DNA of 64,000 nucleotides from assembly GCA_029203125.1 (NCBI GenBank), contig CP119317.1, positions 1,612,001 to 1,676,000 of the forward strand. The letters are read 5' to 3'. Below the pieces are notes generated by a model, which worked only from the letters and a program-made list of their open reading frames with translations, was not told the origin of the DNA and made no database searches. Origin of the DNA: Candidatus Cohnella colombiensis. GTDB taxonomy: Bacteria; Bacillota; Bacilli; Paenibacillales; Paenibacillaceae. This document shows, piece after piece, positions 1-7,909 of this stretch. Position numbers and translations under genes: made by a program. How positions within the stretch are numbered: position 1 is the stretch's first letter; each line of letters begins with the position of its first letter.

Positions 1-1
1 G

Positions 2-574
2 GCAGTGGAACTGAAAGTGCTGCACGTTGATTTAGAGACGACAACGGGGCCGCTGGAACGTCAATATGGAGAAGTCACCGTAATGGGTAAACCGACCATT
101 TTCAAAAAAATACGATTACGGACACATGAAAACATCGGCTCAGGTCCGATCCATCTACCTGAAGAAATTTTGCATACGAGTGGGTACTGGTTTTCGTTCT
201 CTGAGGAGGAGTCAGCGAAGCGCAGCGCAAACGATATGCAGATGGCGTTGTTAGGATTGGCCAACGTGCTTATCCACTTAGCGCCGCTTCACTTGATGTG
301 TGATCCTTTCGATATTCGAGTTGTGCCACAGGTGAAAGCACTTCATACAAAGCGTCCAACGATCTATTTCTATGACAGATATCCGGGTGGAATTGGTTTA
401 AGCCATCGTTTGTATGAGATGCATGGTGAGCTGCTTGAAGAGGCCGAACATCTTATTCTAGGGTGTGGTTGTCTTAGTGGTTGCCCAGCTTGCGTTGGAC
501 CGATTGAAGAAGTTGGTTTGCTCGGCAAGTCGCTTGCGTTGTCGCTACTGCAGGTTACGAGGATGGAAGCATGA
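2..574 (+). CDS. mrfA: MrfA/YprA DEAD-box helicase, C-terminal fragment
   Basis: This is the last ~190 codons of a gene that begins left of the window. The visible part is the DUF1998-type C-terminal domain of YprA-like superfamily 2 helicases. Its hallmark is a four-cysteine cluster at visible residues 154, 156, 160 and 163 (GCGCLSGCPACVGP), which in this family is a metal-binding site. In Bacillus subtilis MrfA is a 3'-5' helicase that works with MrfB in a UvrABC-independent repair route for mitomycin C damage. The stop codon overlaps the start of the next gene (ATGA at 571-574), and that gene is mrfB, which strongly supports the name. The helicase motor domains are outside the window, so their integrity cannot be judged. 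Confidence 0.85.
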   Translation, partial: AVELKVLHVDLETTTGPLERQYGEVTVMGKPTIFKKIRLRTHENIGSGPIHLPEEILHTSGYWFSFSEEESAKRSANDMQMALLGLANVLIHLAPLHLMCDPFDIRVVPQVKALHTKRPTIYFYDRYPGGIGLSHRLYEMHGELLEEAEHLILGCGCLSGCPACVGPIEEVGLLGKSLALSLLQVTRMEA

Positions 575-1920
575 GTGGGCTCAAGGAACGCTTAGAGCGG
601 TTACGTGCAGCGGCAATCGCTACAGAAGTAGCAGAAGTAGCAGCAGTTGAATCCTATGCCCTTGTCGAGGAAGACACATCTAATAAAGTGATCGACAGCG
701 ATGACAATGGACAGTTAGCTTTTCAACGGATGGGTGTTGAAATTCATGAGAATGAATGGGGTAGCTTCTTGTTGCGTACGATCCGCTATCCGTTACCTCA
801 TCGTCATGGACGTTATGCATTGGAGGATTTAAAGCCTTATGTCACTTACCTCGATGCTGTTGCCGCACGGCAAAATACAGAAGCTGTACCCATCGATCTT
901 CAACGTATGTTGTTTCTTGATACGGAAACGACGGGACTAGGTGTGGGCACAGGGAATGTGCCTTTCATGATCGGAATTGGGTATTACACCGATCAAGCGT
1001 TCATCGTCGAACAAACGTTGATACGCCACCCCGGTGAAGAGAAAGCGATGCTTCATTACTTGCTCGATCATTTGAAGAGAACAACTCATCTTGTTACATA
1101 TAACGGCAGAACATTCGATTGGCCGGTTATTGTTAACAGATATATTATGAATGGCTGGCGCAGCAACGGTGTAGAGCCTGCCCAGCTTGATTTCCTTCAC
1201 CCGTCGCGGGCGCTATGGCGCAATACGCTAACATCCTGCAGATTAAGCATGGTGGAGAAAGCGCGTCTAGGGGTGAAGCGGGAAGACGATGTGCCAGGAT
1301 CGCTTGCCCCGGTCTTATATATTCAGTATTTGAATGATGGGGATGCTTCGCACTTGCGTGGTGTATATGCTCATAATGAGCAGGATGTGCTTTCCCTTGC
1401 TTCGCTTTCGGTACACTTTGCATATTTGCTAAGTGAGGAAGAACAGAAGCTAGAGGAGGTAGAGGGAGAAGAGCTCTATCGTACCGCTTGTTGGTTAGAG
1501 AAGCATGGTAATGGAGAGCAGGCAGAGCGATTGTTTAATCGTTTGCTTGAACGTGATATCCTTCCACAAGAGCAGTGGGGCTTAGCGCTTGCCGCAAGGT
1601 ATAAGAAGTTAGGGAAATTCAATCAAGCCATCGGTTTATGGCAACAATGTGCTAAGCTTACTGAGCAAGCGTTTGTGCCCAAGGTGGATGCACACATTGA
1701 GCTCGCGATCTATTATGAGCACCGTTCAAAGGAATTGTTAACGGCATTAAATTATGTGGATTCCGCGCTATCATTGCTACAGCGAATGGCATCCGTCAGT
1801 CGTGTCAGCAATCGATTAACGGAACAGAAGGCTGCATTAATACATCGTGCAGAAAGGCTAAAGAACAAAATAAGCCGTCAAACATCATGCAACGATGACA
1901 ATGTAGGGGAGAGAGACTAA
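571..1920 (+). CDS. mrfB: MrfB/YprB RNase H-like exonuclease
   Basis: A 449-aa protein with an RNase H-fold (DEDD-type) nuclease domain at about residues 112-285. The first acidic motif is LFLDTETTGLG (D117, E119), a later acidic motif lies in TYNGRTFDWPV, and a further aspartate in HNEQDVLSL. The C-terminal ~150 residues are helical and TPR-like. Family knowledge: YprB/MrfB is a metal-dependent exonuclease acting with the MrfA helicase in mitomycin repair. The ATG overlaps the mrfA stop codon by four bases, so the two are translationally coupled. The N-terminal ~50 residues are alanine- and glutamate-rich and poorly conserved in appearance. Start is supported by a GAGGATGG ribosome binding site. 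Confidence 0.88.
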   Translation: MSGLKERLERLRAAAIATEVAEVAAVESYALVEEDTSNKVIDSDDNGQLAFQRMGVEIHENEWGSFLLRTIRYPLPHRHGRYALEDLKPYVTYLDAVAARQNTEAVPIDLQRMLFLDTETTGLGVGTGNVPFMIGIGYYTDQAFIVEQTLIRHPGEEKAMLHYLLDHLKRTTHLVTYNGRTFDWPVIVNRYIMNGWRSNGVEPAQLDFLHPSRALWRNTLTSCRLSMVEKARLGVKREDDVPGSLAPVLYIQYLNDGDASHLRGVYAHNEQDVLSLASLSVHFAYLLSEEEQKLEEVEGEELYRTACWLEKHGNGEQAERLFNRLLERDILPQEQWGLALAARYKKLGKFNQAIGLWQQCAKLTEQAFVPKVDAHIELAIYYEHRSKELLTALNYVDSALSLLQRMASVSRVSNRLTEQKAALIHRAERLKNKISRQTSCNDDNVGERD

Positions 1921-1924
1921 ACGG

Positions 1925-2752
1925 ATGAAGCCGATTTACAATAAACTCATAGGTCTACCTGAACCAGAGGTGCTACTTTTTGATTTGGATGGAACGCTTT
2001 ATCGCGGAAATACGAGAATTACAGGTGCAGATCGATTAATCGCTGAGCTAGAACAAAAGGGTAAGCGGTGTTTTTTCGTAACGAACAATTCTACACGTAC
2101 GCCAAGTGAAGTTGCACATCATCTGAAGCAGATGGGAATTGAAGCAGATGAAGCGAGAGTCGTCACATCTGCTACGGCAACTGCCTATTATATTAATCAG
2201 AACTATACTAACGCCACAGCTTATGTAATCGGTGAACGTGGGCTTCGTGAAGCGCTAACAGAGATCGGCGTTCGAATACTAGAGGATGCCTCACATGAAC
2301 ATGTGGATCTTGTCATTCAAGGATTGGATCGACAATTGACTTATGCGCAATTAACAAGAGGGTTACAACACTTACTCCAAGGCGCTAAGTTCATACAGAC
2401 GAACCCTGACCGACTATTGCCAATGGATGATCGATTTATTATCGGTGCAGGTAGTATCGGTGCAGCATTGCAAGCTTCATCTGGAATTGAACCGATCGTA
2501 ATTGGTAAGCCATCGCCGATACTCATGAATTATGCGATGCAGATCGCGGGCGCGAAGACGGAGAATACTTGGGTAATTGGCGATAATCCATATACGGATA
2601 TTGCAGCAGGGGAAGCCGTTGGTTGCTCGTCAATCATGGTGCTTACAGGGTTCTGTAACATTGACAATTGGGAGCAGCATTGTCACAATGCAGGTGTAAC
2701 CCCACAAGCAGTATGCGAGGATTTGCAAGTATTGCATCAAATGCTGATATAA
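1925..2752 (+). CDS. HAD-superfamily IIA sugar phosphatase (NagD/AraL-like)
   Basis: A 275-aa HAD hydrolase of the NagD/AraL type with a C2 cap. Motif I is FDLDGTLYRG (nucleophile D20, acid D22), motif II TNNSTRTP near residue 55, a lysine in GKPSPILM near 197, and motif IV WVIGDNPYTDI near 217. These complete the catalytic set for an aspartyl-phosphate phosphatase. Substrates in this subfamily are sugar phosphates, nucleoside monophosphates or related small phosphates; the sequence alone does not decide which. The ATG lies 4 nt after the mrfB stop, with GGGGAGAGAG as ribosome binding site inside the mrfB end, so it is probably in the same operon. Confidence 0.85.
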   Translation: MKPIYNKLIGLPEPEVLLFDLDGTLYRGNTRITGADRLIAELEQKGKRCFFVTNNSTRTPSEVAHHLKQMGIEADEARVVTSATATAYYINQNYTNATAYVIGERGLREALTEIGVRILEDASHEHVDLVIQGLDRQLTYAQLTRGLQHLLQGAKFIQTNPDRLLPMDDRFIIGAGSIGAALQASSGIEPIVIGKPSPILMNYAMQIAGAKTENTWVIGDNPYTDIAAGEAVGCSSIMVLTGFCNIDNWEQHCHNAGVTPQAVCEDLQVLHQMLI

Positions 2753-2811
2753 TTGAATCAACATATGTCTAGCTTAATCAGATTGATCATTTATGGGAGG
2801 TAAATCTCAGC

Positions 2812-3621
2812 ATGTCGGAGTGGCCAGAATTAGAACATTATCGTACACAGCTTTCACCGCTTATTTGTGGAGAAAAGATTATCGAAACAAGCGTGAATGA
2901 TGAAAGCGCAATTAACCTTTCAATTAGCGATTGGAAAGCTTCTTTAACGTTACGGACGATTTTATTTTTAGAGCATAAAGGTAAGCAGCTCTTGTTTCAT
3001 CTCGACGATGGTAACCGAATCGTGCTTCAGCTTATTACTGGTGAATGGCTAGCGTATACGCCACAGGATGAGCAGCCAAAAGGTAAAATTGCAATCCGTA
3101 TTCAACTGAGTAACGGGTATACACTTTATGTAGGTGGCATAAAGAGTGGATACATGCATTTTACAACGGCCAAAGAAGTCATTAAACAGGCTAAAGAGCT
3201 CGGACCAGACCCCTTTGCAATTCACTTGACATTGGATCAGTTCAAACGACGTTTGAAAGGCAAGAAGGGTAGACTTAAAGCGACGTTAACCGATCAACGA
3301 TTCCTCTCGGGAATTGGTAATGTATATAGTGATGAAATTTGCTTTGACGCGAAGCTGAACCCAGCGGTTACCATTCAAGAGCTAGATGATGCAAAATTAG
3401 AACAGCTTTATACATCGATGAGACACGTTCTCTCTGAATCGGCAGCAACAGGTGGATTATGTGAGCATCCCATGCATGCGGAGGATACGGTGACGGGTAG
3501 CTATCGTAGTCAACTAAAGGTTGCAGGTCGAACCGATTTGCCTTGTGTAAACTGCGGTCAGCCGATTAAGCATGAAACGATTTCCGGGCGTAAAATGTTC
3601 TTTTGTGCAAATTGCCAATGA
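2812..3621 (+). CDS. Fpg/Nei-family DNA glycosylase with Ser at the catalytic N-terminus
   Basis: A 269-aa Fpg/Nei (MutM/Nei) base-excision repair glycosylase. It shows the N-terminal sequence MSEWPELEHYR with the conserved E3, a lysine in HKGKQLLFHL, the helix-two-turns-helix motif with FLSGIGNVYSDE, and a C-terminal zinc finger of the form C-x2-C-x16-C-x2-C including GRKMFFC. In classical Fpg/Nei enzymes residue 2 is proline, whose amine attacks the abasic sugar. Here residue 2 is serine (TCG at 2815-2817). The start is firm: GGGAGG at 2795-2800 sits 11 nt before the ATG, and no in-frame upstream start gives a Pro. The rest of the active site looks intact, so it may be active with an altered nucleophile or may be a non-cleaving binder. 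Confidence 0.85.
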   Translation: MSEWPELEHYRTQLSPLICGEKIIETSVNDESAINLSISDWKASLTLRTILFLEHKGKQLLFHLDDGNRIVLQLITGEWLAYTPQDEQPKGKIAIRIQLSNGYTLYVGGIKSGYMHFTTAKEVIKQAKELGPDPFAIHLTLDQFKRRLKGKKGRLKATLTDQRFLSGIGNVYSDEICFDAKLNPAVTIQELDDAKLEQLYTSMRHVLSESAATGGLCEHPMHAEDTVTGSYRSQLKVAGRTDLPCVNCGQPIKHETISGRKMFFCANCQ

Positions 3622-3667
3622 GGTACACCTTCGCTTAGGAGAAGATTAGCGATTGGGGGATCACCTA

Positions 3668-4024
3668 ATGATAAACGTATATTTGGATGATGTGCGTCCA
3701 TGCCCGCAGGGCTTCGTTGTCGCACGTTCAGCATCGGATTGCTTGCTATTGCTTTCTGAGTGTGAAGTCAACGTATTATCGCTCGATTTCGAACTGGGCT
3801 TCGGAGAACCTAATGGGTTAACCGTTGTACATGGTATGATTGCGGGAGGACATTATCCACGCGAGGTGTACGTGCACTCCTCCAGTAAGCTTGGGAGAGA
3901 ATTTATGGTGCGCGATTTAAGAGCAGCTGAGCCTGTAGGTGTTGTTATTCATGATGGTCCAATGCCTGATCATGTGCTCGATGCTATAGCAGCTAGTAAG
4001 GATGAGACACAACAAGATGGATAA
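3668..4024 (+). CDS. Cyclic-phosphate processing receiver-fold protein (cREC-like)
   Basis: A 118-aa single-domain protein with a receiver-like alpha/beta fold that lacks the normal phosphorylation set. Motifs are NVYLDDVRP at the N-terminus, LSLDFELGFGEPNG in the middle and VYVHSSSKLGREFM later. These match the predicted cyclic-phosphate processing receiver family (cREC), which is thought to act on 2',3'-cyclic phosphate ends or related nucleotides; that role is a family prediction, not a demonstrated function for this protein. The ATG at 3668 is preferred over an upstream in-frame TTG at 3653 because GGGGGA at 3655-3660 is well spaced before it. It lies between a DNA glycosylase and a thioredoxin-like gene in the same direction. 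Confidence 0.65.
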   Translation: MINVYLDDVRPCPQGFVVARSASDCLLLLSECEVNVLSLDFELGFGEPNGLTVVHGMIAGGHYPREVYVHSSSKLGREFMVRDLRAAEPVGVVIHDGPMPDHVLDAIAASKDETQQDG

Positions 4025-4334
4025 TTGGAAGCCTGCAAATTGGAAGCGTGATTGGACATTTACCCCTGCGCCATTTGCAGTTTTCGTACATACGCCGCTC
4101 TGTGGCACATGTGCGGTCGCTAAACGAATGCTAACGGTTGTAGAGCAAATGCAAGTGGAAATACCTATTTTCACAGCAAATTTAAATGTAATGCCGAGTA
4201 TGGCTCAGCATTTTCAAATCGAGAGTGTCCCTTGCCTCTTAATGAAACGAAGAGACGGGTCATGGAGCAAACTGTATCGGTTCTCTTCCGTACCAGACAT
4301 TATCGCATACTTAGAGCAGGAAAGAGGAGTTTAA
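4017..4334 (+). CDS. Thioredoxin-like protein (CGTC active site)
   Basis: A 105-aa thioredoxin-fold protein. The active site is PLCGTCAVAKRML, a CxxC motif with GT between the cysteines, and the cis-proline region is IESVPCLLM with an extra cysteine after the proline. No signal peptide, so it is cytoplasmic. An in-frame ATG at 4002 has no usable ribosome binding site, so ATG 4017, preceded by GGATGAG, is preferred; it still overlaps the previous gene by 8 nt. It is followed after 5 nt by an ABC ATPase gene. Substrate is unknown. It resembles the small YusE/YtpP-like thioredoxins of Bacillales. Confidence 0.8.
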   Translation: MDNWKPANWKRDWTFTPAPFAVFVHTPLCGTCAVAKRMLTVVEQMQVEIPIFTANLNVMPSMAQHFQIESVPCLLMKRRDGSWSKLYRFSSVPDIIAYLEQERGV

Positions 4335-4339
4335 GGCAT

Positions 4340-5116
4340 ATGATTCATCTTCAGCAACTTACTTTACGTAGAAATCAACGAGAGATTTTGCAAGGTGTAA
4401 ATCTTCAAATTCTACCAGGTGAACAATGGACGCTGCTTGGGCGCAACGGTTGTGGCAAGACGACGATCTTGGAGATGATTAACGGTTATCTGTTTCCGAC
4501 AACGGGAACGGTAGATGTGCTAGGCTATCGATATGGACGTGTTGATGTCAGAGAAGTCCGTAAAAAAATCGGCTATATTGGTCCAACCTTAATCGAAAAG
4601 TTGACGTTGCGTGATCCGGTTTGGGAAATCGTCGTTGGTGGTGCATTTGCATTTTTACGAATTTATCAAGAGGTACCTGAAGAGATTAAGGCTCAGGCTT
4701 ACGAGCAGCTCGAGCGGGTAGGTTTAAGCGCGTTGGCAGAACAACCGTTTGGGACCCTTTCTCAAGGAGAACGTAAAAAAGTGCTGCTTGCTCGCACATT
4801 GATGGCTTCTCCGGAGTTGCTTATTTTGGACGAGCCTTGTGCAGGATTGGACTTATATGAGCGCGAGAGATTTCTAGAATCCCTCGCCAGATTATCAGAT
4901 CAAAAGCTATCGATGCTTTATGTGACACATCATATCGAAGAAATTATTCCTATTTTTACTCATGTTGCACTAATGTCACAGGGAAAGATCGTTGCCTCGG
5001 GACGCAAGAAAGAAGTGTTAACAGCCGAATGGCTCGGAGCCGCCTATGATTTGCCCATTGCAGTTGAATGGCGAGGCGATCGACCATGGATCCAAGTTGT
5101 TGAGGAGAGAAAATAA
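4340..5116 (+). CDS. Stand-alone ABC ATPase (YlmA/ModF-like)
   Basis: A 258-aa ABC-type ATP-binding protein. Walker A is LLGRNGCGKTTI, the signature motif is TLSQGERKKV, Walker B is LLILDEPCAGLD and the switch histidine is in YVTHHIEE. There is no membrane partner nearby, as is usual for the YlmA-type ATPases of Bacillales. The reading frame is open from 4232, but the first 36 codons overlap the thioredoxin gene. The ATG at 4340, six bases after that gene's stop and 10 nt after GAGGAG, is clearly the start. The following methyltransferase gene begins 3 nt after its stop, so the three genes form one tight operon. Confidence 0.87.
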   Translation: MIHLQQLTLRRNQREILQGVNLQILPGEQWTLLGRNGCGKTTILEMINGYLFPTTGTVDVLGYRYGRVDVREVRKKIGYIGPTLIEKLTLRDPVWEIVVGGAFAFLRIYQEVPEEIKAQAYEQLERVGLSALAEQPFGTLSQGERKKVLLARTLMASPELLILDEPCAGLDLYERERFLESLARLSDQKLSMLYVTHHIEEIIPIFTHVALMSQGKIVASGRKKEVLTAEWLGAAYDLPIAVEWRGDRPWIQVVEERK

Positions 5117-5118
5117 AG

Positions 5119-6144
5119 ATGATTACCTATGTAGGTACAGCGAATCCCGGGTTTGCCCCTTATGCAATGGAGGAATTACGTCGACGCATAAGAGGGACAA
5201 AGGTGTCTGGACTCGCTTCGGGAGAGACGTTCTCGTTTACGTCAGGTACAATGGAACCTGCAGAGCTATTGAAGGATCTAAGACGTAAAGAGCCGATCTT
5301 CCTACGTCACATGTTCCCCATTGAAGCTGAGGTTGCGATATCTGATGATGCGGATCTTGTTGCAAATGCATTGAAAGATTACGCGTTAACACTAGGTGAA
5401 CGGGTGAAGGGGCTGAAGGTAGCGATCCAAGTTCGGAAATCTCAAGATAGCCCGTTCCCTTTTACTTCTGCGGAGGGCAGAGATGAAATCGTTCCCGTTA
5501 TTGAGCAGCTCGGTGGTCAATTTGTGCCGAGAGAAGCGGATTGGATCGTTTCCGTATATGCAACGCGCAAGCAACTGTTCCTTGGCTGTTCTGAGCCACG
5601 CAACAATTTGTCGGATTGGCCAGGGGGAGCTGTACGATTCCGGAGAGATGAAGGACTCATCTCACGCGCAGCTTTCAAGCTTCTTGAAGCAGAAAAGGCA
5701 TTTAAGCTTCCACTTAGTAAATTCACAAATGTACTGGACTTAGGTGCAGCTCCGGGTGGTTGGACCTCTGTGCTGCTTGAGCGCGGACTTAAAGTAACAG
5801 CGGTTGATCCAGCTGAGATGGACGCATCTATTGTGATGCACCCAAGATTGCGTCACCTTCGTAAAAATGCAGCCGATGTTTCATTTGCGCCAGGCAGCTT
5901 CGATTTGCTCGTATGCGATATGAGCTGGGATCCTTATCATACGTGTAAAGTCGTGTCGTCACTTTCTGCAGCACTATCTGCGGGCGGCTCTGGCATCATT
6001 ACGCTGAAGCTCATGTATCGCAAACCGTTTCAGAGCATTCAAGATTTAACAGAAGCGTATGCAGAGCATTTTGAAATTCGTCAAGTTAAGCAGTTGTTTC
6101 ATAATCGTGAAGAGGTTACAATGTGGGTAATCCGTAAGCCCTAA
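5119..6144 (+). CDS. RlmM/FtsJ-like SAM-dependent RNA methyltransferase
   Basis: A 341-aa protein built like RlmM: an N-terminal THUMP-like RNA-binding part (about residues 1-170) and a C-terminal FtsJ/RrmJ-type Rossmann methyltransferase. The SAM-binding motif is VLDLGAAPGGWTSVLL near residue 205, preceded by SRAAFKLLEAEKAF; the later catalytic-type motifs are LLVCDMSWDP and ITLKLMYRKP. Family members methylate the 2'-O ribose of 23S rRNA (C2498 in E. coli), and this is the likely activity here by homology. Cytoplasmic. The gene is followed by a strong rho-independent terminator, so it ends the operon that starts near 2812 or earlier. Confidence 0.8.
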   Translation: MITYVGTANPGFAPYAMEELRRRIRGTKVSGLASGETFSFTSGTMEPAELLKDLRRKEPIFLRHMFPIEAEVAISDDADLVANALKDYALTLGERVKGLKVAIQVRKSQDSPFPFTSAEGRDEIVPVIEQLGGQFVPREADWIVSVYATRKQLFLGCSEPRNNLSDWPGGAVRFRRDEGLISRAAFKLLEAEKAFKLPLSKFTNVLDLGAAPGGWTSVLLERGLKVTAVDPAEMDASIVMHPRLRHLRKNAADVSFAPGSFDLLVCDMSWDPYHTCKVVSSLSAALSAGGSGIITLKLMYRKPFQSIQDLTEAYAEHFEIRQVKQLFHNREEVTMWVIRKP

Positions 6145-6172
6145 TTGAACATCGTGTTGTGAGGGAAAGCAT

Positions 6173-6225
6173 CCCGCACAGAAGCAAGCCTGAGATCAGG
6201 CAACGCTTCTAGTGCGGTTTTTTTT
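6173..6225 (+). terminator. Rho-independent terminator after the rlmM-like gene
   Basis: A long hairpin with arms running CCGCA...AGAAGC...GCCTGA around a short loop, followed by eight T residues at 6218-6225. It separates the methyltransferase operon from the kinase gene. An upstream in-frame GTG of the kinase frame (6212) falls inside it, which argues against that start. Confidence 0.9.
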
Positions 6226-6253
6226 ATTTAAATTAAAAGAGGAGCGAAAAAGT

Positions 6254-7867
6254 ATGCTGGACAATCTTCGGAACAAAGAGCCATTAAAACCAGGTCATCT
6301 ATACCAGGGAAGGTATCGTATCGTATCCGTACTTGGAAAAGGAGGGATGGGCTGCGTCTATATGGCTGAGGATACGCATCTTGGCGGCAAGCTTAAAGCG
6401 CTTAAGCTAACAAAGCCAATGCCTGGGCAAAGAGACGCGTTCCTGCTAGAAGCTAAGCTAATGTGTCGTTTAGAGCATCCGAATTTGGCTGCGATTACAG
6501 ACTATTATCCGCCTGATGAAAGTGGTTATGCGGGAATTGTGATGACCTATGTTGCTGGGGACACCTTGGCTCAGCGGTTTGTAAACTTTAGGTCGAGACT
6601 TCCATTTCAAACGTTGCTTCGCTACTTGATTCAACTGTGCGATGTGCTCGGATATTTACATCGTTGTCAACCCGCCATCGTATATCGAGATTTGAAGCCT
6701 GCGAATATCATGATCGATCAGCACGATCAAGCAATCCTTGTAGACTTCGGAATTGCACGCATCTTTCGTTCTGGCAATACTTCAGACACGCTTCAGCTCG
6801 GAACACCTGGCTTTGCAGCACCGGAACAGTTGCATAATGATCAATCAGATCCACGGACGGATCTATACGGTCTAGGTGCACTTGCATATTATTTATTGTC
6901 TGGTGGGCGGTTCGCGATACGTCATGTAGGTGCACTCGAAAAGGTGCTACAAGATGATGTTCCCTATCGATTTATTCGGTTGTTGGAGCAGTTGCTGTCA
7001 ACCGATCCACAACTTCGACCACAAACTGCAAACGAGCTTTACATCCAATTATCGGAGATGTCCTCGGACGATGAATTTCGTCAGCAATTAACGCATAACG
7101 CAACAATGATGCAATCTAAAGCGTCTATACAAGATGAGTCTGTCACAGTTATTGCAATTGCATCTGCCTATCCAGGGGCGGGAGCTTCATTCGTATCGCT
7201 TGCTGTATCAGCTTTACTCAATCGAAGAGGGATCGTTCATGCTCTTGTTGAGAGTCCTTCGACCGGCCCAGAGCTCTATTCATTGTTAGATGGTGCGAGA
7301 ATGATGCCATCCAGTTCAGCGTATTCGGATCCTACCGGGCAACGCTCACCTACTCCGCGTTGGGCAAAAGGGAATGCAGCGTATTATCCAATCCATCCGG
7401 AGGAACAATGCAACAGAGCGCTAGAAGATGGGTTTGGACGATGGATTCGTCGGTTAGGCGTTCCGATTGTTCTGCTTGATGTCTCAAGCGGGTGGATGCA
7501 TCCAGCTTGTTCGAGCTGGCTTGAGAAATATGTGGATCGGATTTGGATGATCGCAGATTGTCATCCTGTAAAATGGTCGTCTCATCGGCAACAAGCATGT
7601 CTAACTCTTCAACTGACAAGTAAGGCACGAAATCAGACATTTCAATGGATTGCGAATCGTGATCAGCCATTCAAACAACGTAAGATGTGGTTAAGCATGT
7701 TTCCTGACAAGCCATTCGCTTCGTTTCCTGCGCTCTCCAGTGCAAATATGCTACATAGCTTATGGAGTGGGGAAGGGCTACCCAATGATATGACGACAAC
7801 TCGACAATTGGACGGTGTAATTGAACCGCTTATTGCGCCGCTTCTACACCATTTTCCACAGCTTTAG
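6254..7867 (+). CDS. Ser/Thr protein kinase fused to a degenerate MinD-like domain
   Basis: A 537-aa soluble protein. Residues ~20-270 are a Hanks-type kinase: glycine loop VLGKGGMGCVYMA, ATP lysine K51, catalytic loop IVYRDLKPANI (D146, K148, N151), DFG at 164-166 and P+1 loop GTPGFAAPEQ, so it should be active. Residues ~297-530 look like a MinD/ParA-type P-loop domain, with TVIAIASAYPGAGASFVSL at the Walker A position. The usual signature lysines are replaced (GAGASF instead of GKT), so nucleotide hydrolysis is doubtful. There is no transmembrane segment and no PASTA repeat, unlike PrkC. The ATG at 6254 has GAGGAG 9 nt upstream. It lies just before a two-component pair, with a separate promoter between them. 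Confidence 0.85.
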   Translation: MLDNLRNKEPLKPGHLYQGRYRIVSVLGKGGMGCVYMAEDTHLGGKLKALKLTKPMPGQRDAFLLEAKLMCRLEHPNLAAITDYYPPDESGYAGIVMTYVAGDTLAQRFVNFRSRLPFQTLLRYLIQLCDVLGYLHRCQPAIVYRDLKPANIMIDQHDQAILVDFGIARIFRSGNTSDTLQLGTPGFAAPEQLHNDQSDPRTDLYGLGALAYYLLSGGRFAIRHVGALEKVLQDDVPYRFIRLLEQLLSTDPQLRPQTANELYIQLSEMSSDDEFRQQLTHNATMMQSKASIQDESVTVIAIASAYPGAGASFVSLAVSALLNRRGIVHALVESPSTGPELYSLLDGARMMPSSSAYSDPTGQRSPTPRWAKGNAAYYPIHPEEQCNRALEDGFGRWIRRLGVPIVLLDVSSGWMHPACSSWLEKYVDRIWMIADCHPVKWSSHRQQACLTLQLTSKARNQTFQWIANRDQPFKQRKMWLSMFPDKPFASFPALSSANMLHSLWSGEGLPNDMTTTRQLDGVIEPLIAPLLHHFPQL

Positions 7868-7882
7868 TTGCCGTGTTATAAT
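7854..7882 (+). promoter_or_regulatory. Candidate sigma-A promoter of the two-component operon
   Basis: A perfect TATAAT at 7877-7882 lies 17 nt after a weak -35 (TTCCAC, 7854-7859), just after the kinase stop codon. Transcription from here would start about 20 nt before the response regulator ATG. Confidence 0.5.
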
Positions 7883-7909
7883 TAGACGTATATTCGTGAG
7901 GTGATTGTA

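Noticed and set aside
6212..6253. Upstream extension of the Ser/Thr kinase to GTG 6212
   Set aside because: The added codons lie within the T run of a strong terminator; ATG 6254 has a proper ribosome binding site.
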